From contig BAAHQB010000162.1 of assembly GCA_054601695.1 (NCBI GenBank), forward strand, positions 186,001-250,000: 64,000 bases of DNA, given 5' to 3'. Numbering within the stretch: the stretch's first letter is position 1; each line of letters begins with the position of its first letter. The notes under the pieces are model-generated. The model worked only from the letters and a program-made list of their open reading frames with translations, was not told the origin of the DNA and searched no databases. A program made the translations under genes and the position numbers. Of this stretch, positions 1-64,000 are shown in pieces. Source of the DNA: Amorphochlora amoebiformis (taxonomy: Eukaryota > Cercozoa > Chlorarachniophyceae).

Positions 1-36
<36 letters not shown>

Positions 37-53
37 CTATATCTAATCTACAC

Positions 54-3045
<2,992 letters not shown>

Positions 3046-3083
3046 TCTCTCTTAGATATATATGTACATATATGTAAATATAC

Positions 3084-3133
<50 letters not shown>

Positions 3134-3255
3134 AATACATTTATGTGTGTGTATATTTATTTATTTATACATATTTACATTTATATAGATATTAATAAAT
3201 ATGTAAATATAAATATATAAATGTGTATATTTATGCATACATTTAGGCAAATTTA

Positions 3256-3297
<42 letters not shown>

Positions 3298-3339
3298 TAT
3301 ATATTTATATCTATATATATATATAACATGTAATATTGT

Positions 3340-7114
<3,775 letters not shown>

Positions 7115-7140
7115 TTTTTTTCGCTTTGCGCGCAATTTTT
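7115..7140. promoter_or_regulatory. GCGC palindrome before a start codon (E2F-like)
   Basis: TTTGCGCGCAA at 7125-7135 is near-palindromic and lies 11 bp upstream of the minus-strand ATG at 7114. It fits the general E2F/DP half-site pattern TTTSSCGC. Function is inferred from position only. Confidence 0.4.
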
Positions 7141-13838
<6,698 letters not shown>

Positions 13839-13868
13839 CTACAAGATTATCAATATCATTCATCAACC

Positions 13869-13922
<54 letters not shown>

Positions 13923-14339
13923 GTTTAATAATATATCTAGTATATATATTGGTAATATATATATATATATTGTCTTAACCCAGACCCATTTCTCCTCCAC
14001 TCAGCAGATTCTTACTCTGGGAGTGACCTCCGCAGCCGTAAGGTTAGGGGCTGCGGCTTAGAGCTAGCCTTAGGGGTCGACTTCCACTTATACTCAGCCG
14101 TGAGAGGTTAGGGTTAGGGTTGGGGTGAGGGTTGCGGTTTAAGGTTTAAGACTCGAGCTAGACGGTCTGTAGCGACGTTTGGAGAAGGGATAGGGTTAGG
14201 GCTAGGGTTAGGGTTAGGGTTGCAAGTGGTTGGGAGGGTTAGGGTTAGGGTTAGGGTTAGGGTTAGGGTTAGGGTTAGGGTTAGGGTTAGGGTTAGGATT
14301 AGGATTAGGGTTAGGGTTAGGGGAGAGAATTGGGAGATA
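13839..14339. repeat. intergenic or 5' region with TTAGGG arrays
   Basis: TTAGGG-type units at about 14105-14130 and 14189-14320, separated by non-repetitive GC-richer sequence (13981-14100 and 14131-14188). This is where the missing 5' exons or promoter of the 8219-13838 gene should lie. I could not fix a start codon. Confidence 0.7.
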
Positions 14340-14578
14340 GGAGAGAGAGGAAGACGAGAGATGAGGAGAAGGAGAGGAGAGGGAGATTGTGTTATGGCGA
14401 CGTGAAGAAAGAGAGAGAAAATAGGAGAGAGAAAAAAAGAGAGAGAAAAAAAGAGAGAGAAAAAAAGAGAGAGAAAAAAAGAGAGAGAAAAAAAGAGAGA
14501 GAAAAAAAGAGAGAGAAAAAAAGAGAGAGAAAAAAAGAGAGAGAAAAAAAGAGAGAGAAAAGAGGGGTCGAGAGAAAC

Positions 14579-14626
<48 letters not shown>

Positions 14627-14855
14627 GGAGGAGAGAGAGAGGGAGAGAGAGGGAGGAAGAGGGAGAGAGAGAGAGGGAGAGAAAGGGCAGCAGAATGAGG
14701 AAAAGAGAGCGTACATGAGCGAGAGAGAGAGAGAGAGAAAGGGCAGCAGAGAGAGAGAGAGAAGAGAGGGAGGATGACGAGAGAGAGGGGGAGAGAGGGA
14801 CGAGAGGGCGTTAGCGTTAGGTTGGGGCAGAGGGAGAGAGCGATTTATTCTGTGG
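14340..14855. repeat. GA-rich homopurine tract with 14-bp tandem units
   Basis: Purine-only on the plus strand for long stretches. About eleven tandem GAAAAAAAGAGAGA units run from 14428 to 14562, then (GA)n at 14581-14620 and irregular GGAGAGAG runs. It lies just beyond the stop of the 14859-17576 gene. The long frames across it (Arg/Glu/Lys or Ser/Leu) are repeat translations. Confidence 0.95.
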
Positions 14856-14858
14856 GTA

Positions 14859-17576
<2,718 letters not shown>

Positions 17577-17746
17577 AGCGTCGGCAGCCGATTTGTTAAG
17601 TTTTGTTTAGATATATTTTAATTGATATAATTTATATTTAATATAGGATATACAAGCATCCCTAATGGTTATAATTAGAGTAAAAAGTTCGGCTCATCGA
17701 AACAAAGTCGGGAAATGGCGGTCAAGACCTGACGAAGAGGAACGTG
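17577..17746. promoter_or_regulatory. divergent promoter interval
   Basis: 170 bp between the minus-strand start at 17576 and the cyclin C ATG at 17747. The interval is AT-rich in the middle (17606-17655) and contains AAATGGCGGT at 17714-17723. No TA microsatellite is present. It must hold both promoters if the two starts are right. Confidence 0.6.
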
Positions 17747-24369
<6,623 letters not shown>

Positions 24370-24564
24370 CCATAACTACCTGTTACTACCCGGTGATAAA
24401 GGGGTTTCGGTTATTAGATGCCAAGGTGTGACGTCACCATGCCACGCTCAGGAGATTTCCCCGAAGATTCTAGTACTTTGACGTGTACACACTCGCTTAT
24501 TTATAGTCTAATTTGGAGTAATACGGGCCTCAAGCATGTCGGAGGTGTATCATACTGCTGCGCT

Positions 24565-24617
<53 letters not shown>

Positions 24618-24651
24618 GTATATATACTCACGTAGTGCATGTAGAGTTATT

Positions 24652-24702
<51 letters not shown>

Positions 24703-25294
24703 ATATATATATATGAGTATTACGCACGTAACAGATGATATATATGTATATAATTATATATATATATATACAAATATATCTATATATATATATATATATA
24801 TATATAAATACTAGCAAATGTGCGTATGTTTATATACTCTTAATACTATTAGGTGCAAGCATGAATCTAGAGGAGAAAAAGCTTCCGAGGCCTTAGATCT
24901 CGACGTCGACTTGAAAATATAGCTTAGTCATAGGCTTATAACGAACCGCCACTCAAACCACGTCTTAGATACTGGAATGAAATGACGGAAAACAGTTACA
25001 AGTAATATTTTCGTTTTGAACCTGTTTATTCAATGAGTCATAAAGTACAATTATTATTATACATGTACAAATACATAGACAACCAGAATCTAGAGGATAT
25101 ATCCTGAAAAGTCTAAACGTTAACTCAGCCTGAGTCTAGGCCGCATCGACTTAATATTAGTAATTTCTCAGCAGAGATTTTGTAGCTTAACAATTTAATC
25201 ATTATTCGAACTTGTGACTCGAGGCTGCATGATATAATCTTGAAAATAGTCTGGACGACGATATCTCAGTTAATGAAGCTTGGCGCGGGAATAA
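24370..25294. other. intergenic region between convergent genes
   Basis: 925 bp between the cyclin C stop and the proposed stop of the 25295-32521 gene. Mostly unique sequence with one (TA)n block at 24568-24815. TGACGTCA, a perfect CRE-type palindrome, is at 24429-24436. I see no convincing exon with splice sites on either strand. Confidence 0.5.
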
Positions 25295-32521
<7,227 letters not shown>

Positions 32522-33268
32522 CCTTTCGAGTCAATCCCGGCCTTTGGCGCGAAAATCTGGAAGGAACTTTTGTGTGTGACCTATCCCTACGTAGCAGGGG
32601 AATAGGGTGTGACATAGCACCATATATCTCTGTTTTGATCGTGACGTAACGCAGAATAACTCTATTCTCTATGTGACATAGCGCTATGTATTCTCACTTC
32701 ATTAGTTTTGAACCTCTAATAATAACCGAAAATCACCAATATCAATCCCTAATCATTTATGTCACTCTTCAAGACAGACGGTTTCAGCTTGCCCAAACAA
32801 CTAGTGTTGCTTTCTGTTGTGCTTCTGCCCCGCGGTGCCCCTACCCCCACCCTGTGTGCCCCTTCGCTGAAACCTATGCGTTGTACTCCTTATGCCTGCA
32901 CTCCCCAAGGGCTTCCTTCTCTCTAAGTTTCCTGATTTCAATGTATGCAGTGGTGGTGGGTGAGAAATGGAAGCGAAGAAGCCTTTGAGTCTGAAGAGAG
33001 TCAAATACCTGCTCCACGGTCATGGCCTCGGGGGTGCGTCTCGTCGTGGGTAAGCCAGAGGGGGTATAAAACATAGAGGGGGCCTCGAATAGCATGCGTA
33101 GAGAGTTTTAGGCAATATGTATCAATCCCGCGCAGGAAGAAGCGGCCTTTTTTGGACGTGGCGGGGAATCGGAAGAGTCAGGTTGCAACCCCGTTCTCCC
33201 AAAATATTACATAAAAATAGGCAGGGTAGGCAAAAACCGCTACCAAATACTGGCTCAACGGAAGATTC
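32522..33268. promoter_or_regulatory. divergent promoter interval with E2F-like site and TATA box
   Basis: TTTGGCGCGAAA at 32543-32554 matches the full E2F consensus TTTSSCGCSAAA and lies 22 bp upstream of the minus-strand ATG at 32521. TATAAAA at 33065-33071, within GGGGTATAAAACATAG, fits a TATA box for the plus-strand zinc-finger gene. A run of GTGACATAG and GTGACGTAA motifs is at 32590-32690. Factor binding is inferred only. Confidence 0.5.
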
Positions 33269-33937
33269 ATGTATTGCTACACCAAACAGGCCTTTACTCA
33301 AGGAATAGTCGGCCGGCAGATCCAGTCCGTCCTCGTTCCCACCCAACCTAATTCCCTCTCCCAACCGGTAGTCTCCCTTCCAACCATCAAGTCCAACCAT
33401 CTGACTACGAGTGCTTCTTCGGAGCCCATGGATACGCCCCAAACCAACGACGACGACCCAATCTCCATCGCCAAAGGGAACGGTCACTTCTGTCGCCGCT
33501 GCGGAAAATCATTTGCCCATAAGAGCAGCTTGACGACTCACATGCGCACACATACAGGCGAACGCCCTCACCAATGCACACATTGCGGCAAGTGCTTCAG
33601 CCAAAAGAGCAACCTCGTGACGCACCTACGCACGCACACGGGAGAGAAGCCCCATCGTTGCAGGACATGCGATAAACGGTTCAGTGACAAGAGTAATCTT
33701 ATCTCCCATGAGATGATTCACACTGGTTACCGGCCCCATATCTGCACTATCTGCGATAAATCATTCTGCCGGAGGAACAACATGATCACTCACATGCGAA
33801 CTCACTCGGGAGACAAGCCGTTTGCCTGTCAAGTGTGCAACAAGAGATTTAGCCGCAACAGCAACCTGAGGTCTCACTTGGCGACCCAGCAGTGCGGCAA
33901 GACACAAGGCGTAAGTCCGTCGATTGCAGTAAGGTAG
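33269..33937 (+). CDS. C2H2 zinc-finger protein, five fingers
   Basis: A probable sequence-specific DNA-binding nuclear protein. One open exon of 222 aa, without the TA or telomere-like introns of its neighbours. Residues 1-73 are Ser/Thr/Pro-rich linker. Five tandem fingers follow at about 74-96, 102-124, 130-152, 158-180 and 186-209, joined by TGERP, TGEKP, TGYRP and SGDKP linkers. The first four are C-x2-C-x12-H-x3-H. The last has a Cys in place of the final His (HLATQQC). The frame is open back to 33230, just after TAG, and an acceptor-like GGCAG or GGTAG at 33224/33229 means an upstream exon is possible; the ATG at 33119 starts a different frame. GC content and the lack of introns differ from the rest of the window, as in a retroposed or recently acquired gene, but this is not proof. 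Confidence 0.9.
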   Translation: MYCYTKQAFTQGIVGRQIQSVLVPTQPNSLSQPVVSLPTIKSNHLTTSASSEPMDTPQTNDDDPISIAKGNGHFCRRCGKSFAHKSSLTTHMRTHTGERPHQCTHCGKCFSQKSNLVTHLRTHTGEKPHRCRTCDKRFSDKSNLISHEMIHTGYRPHICTICDKSFCRRNNMITHMRTHSGDKPFACQVCNKRFSRNSNLRSHLATQQCGKTQGVSPSIAVR

Positions 33938-34142
33938 TCTGAAACTAATATGTACTAGAGTTCCTAGGTATAGAAAAATGCGACATTAGTAGGACCGCCA
34001 ATTTGAAGGCCGTGATCAGTGGAACTTGACACATATACTTACATTTACAAAGATATTTCATATGCATTAAATCTAGTAAATATATAATCTATCAAAGTAT
34101 TACTATCTAGGCTATAGTGTATCTAGTGTATATACGAAATCG

Positions 34143-34182
<40 letters not shown>

Positions 34183-34408
34183 TATATATACATATATTGT
34201 AATACATATGTGTATCATATCGGATGTATATCTACATTTTTGTATATTCGGAAAACATATATGTATCTAGTGTATCATATAGCATCTAGAGTACATATCT
34301 AGATATATATATATATATATATATATATGTATCTAGATATATATATCTATATATATATATATATATAATATTATATATATATATTATATATATATATATA
34401 TATGTAAC

Positions 34409-34443
<35 letters not shown>

Positions 34444-34548
34444 TAACATTGCAGATATCACATTATCCGAGTATGACTTTCGATAGTATGATATACCGGT
34501 AGTATCATGGCCAGCGTAATTAATTTATATATAACTAGTAATATCTAG
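33938..34548. other. intergenic region between convergent genes
   Basis: Unique sequence to about 34140, then (TA)n and TCTAGATATATAT-rich sequence (34270-34445), then unique sequence. No further exon recognised. Confidence 0.5.
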
Positions 34549-42160
<7,612 letters not shown>

Positions 42161-42364
42161 GATTTATCTTGAAATATGTTGCGGGGGGGGGGGGATCGAT
42201 GTTAGGAGTTGTAGGAAGTCTGAGATTTCTGTTTATTCTTGGTTTTTTTCGGTTGTGATGTGTGCTTGGGGGGTATTGGGGTTTCGTTTATTTTACCGTA
42301 TCATCCTTTTTGGTGGGAACCGTTATCGAATCTTGGGATTCGGGGAAACACGTGTGCTCACGGG
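42161..42364. promoter_or_regulatory. divergent promoter interval with G-run
   Basis: 204 bp between two start codons, without TA microsatellite. It holds a G run at 42183-42193 followed by ATCGATG, and T-rich sequence at 42230-42300. GGCGC motifs lie in the adjacent first exon (TTTGGCGCGG at 41971-41980; TTGGCGCAG at 42142-42150). Confidence 0.5.
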
Positions 42365-63809
<21,445 letters not shown>

Positions 63810-64000
63810 TTTCACACATATAGTATTCCAATTTTAGAGATATCGTAAACTTCGTCGATATCTGGACGCTGACGCAGGCAGTGATCGAATGTTCATTTGT
63901 TTTGTATTTATATCATGGGGTTATGACTAGTATGAACTTGAAGTGGTTGTACATAAACTAGATATACTACGCAATAACCTACAGCCCGAGGCAAGAGTTT
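63810..64000. other. 3' flank of the synthetase gene
   Basis: Unique sequence after the TGA stop. No further gene or clear polyadenylation signal is seen in these 191 bases. Confidence 0.5.

Noticed and set aside
14114-14716. Ser/Leu- or Lys/Glu/Arg-rich frames, and similar ones at 58399-59223 and 46991-47218
   Set aside because: Homopurine/homopyrimidine microsatellite. At 46991 only the first part (exon 47009-47080) is real; the Lys/Arg tail is intron.
33119-33308. Upstream 63-aa frame starting at the ATG 33119 as the N-terminus of the zinc-finger protein
   Set aside because: It is in another frame, and no donor/acceptor pair that I tried joins it to the finger frame in phase. It could still be an upstream reading frame in the leader.

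Overview
This is a piece of nuclear genome from an intron-rich eukaryote. It contains no bacterial-type operons. It consists of very small exons (13 to about 400 nt) set in introns built almost entirely of (TA)n tracts and telomere-like CCCTAA/TTAGGG arrays. I read nine protein genes by finding short non-repetitive islands, requiring GT-AG (twice GC-AG) borders and checking that the phase agrees from exon to exon. The long Tyr/Ile-rich and Asn-Pro-rich open frames are translations of the repeats, not genes. The best anchored gene, threonyl-tRNA synthetase, is of the cyanobacterial/plant-organelle type and has a presequence-like N-terminus. This suggests a plastid-bearing protist or alga whose telomere unit is probably TTAGGG. 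I cannot name the species.

Layout (minus = read leftward). 54-3045 minus: 5' part of an unrecognised helical protein, running off the left edge. 3340-7114 minus: 75-aa unrecognised protein. 8219-13838 minus: 3' part of an unrecognised acidic protein. 14859-17576 minus: small single-span membrane protein with an acidic tail. 17747-24369 plus: cyclin C, 12 exons, apparently complete. 25295-32521 minus: protein with a mitochondrial-type N-terminus and one membrane span. 33269-33937 plus: five-finger C2H2 zinc-finger protein with a TATA box upstream. 34549-42160 minus: unrecognised basic, charged protein. 42365-63809 plus: threonyl-tRNA synthetase, about 40 exons over 21.4 kb.

Genes are often head to head. 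The 17.6, 32.5-33.2 and 42.2 kb intervals are divergent promoters; two of them are about 170-200 bp. The genes have no obvious common pathway. Cyclin C (Mediator kinase module) and the zinc-finger protein belong to transcription; the synthetase belongs to (organellar) translation.

Three things stand out. (1) Many introns begin and/or end inside telomere-like repeats. Several are nothing but CCCTAA repeats from 5' to 3' splice site, mostly with the C-rich strand as the sense strand, so the repeat itself supplies CTAAC (branch-site-like), CCCT (pyrimidine) and CCCTAG (3' splice site). (2) In at least seven of the nine genes a piece of an exon edge with its splice site is repeated 1-5 times inside the neighbouring intron (ghost exons). 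Upstream copies carry the acceptor side and downstream copies the donor side. (3) A conserved box of about 45 bp recurs nine times, only inside the telomere-like arrays and in one fixed orientation relative to the repeat.
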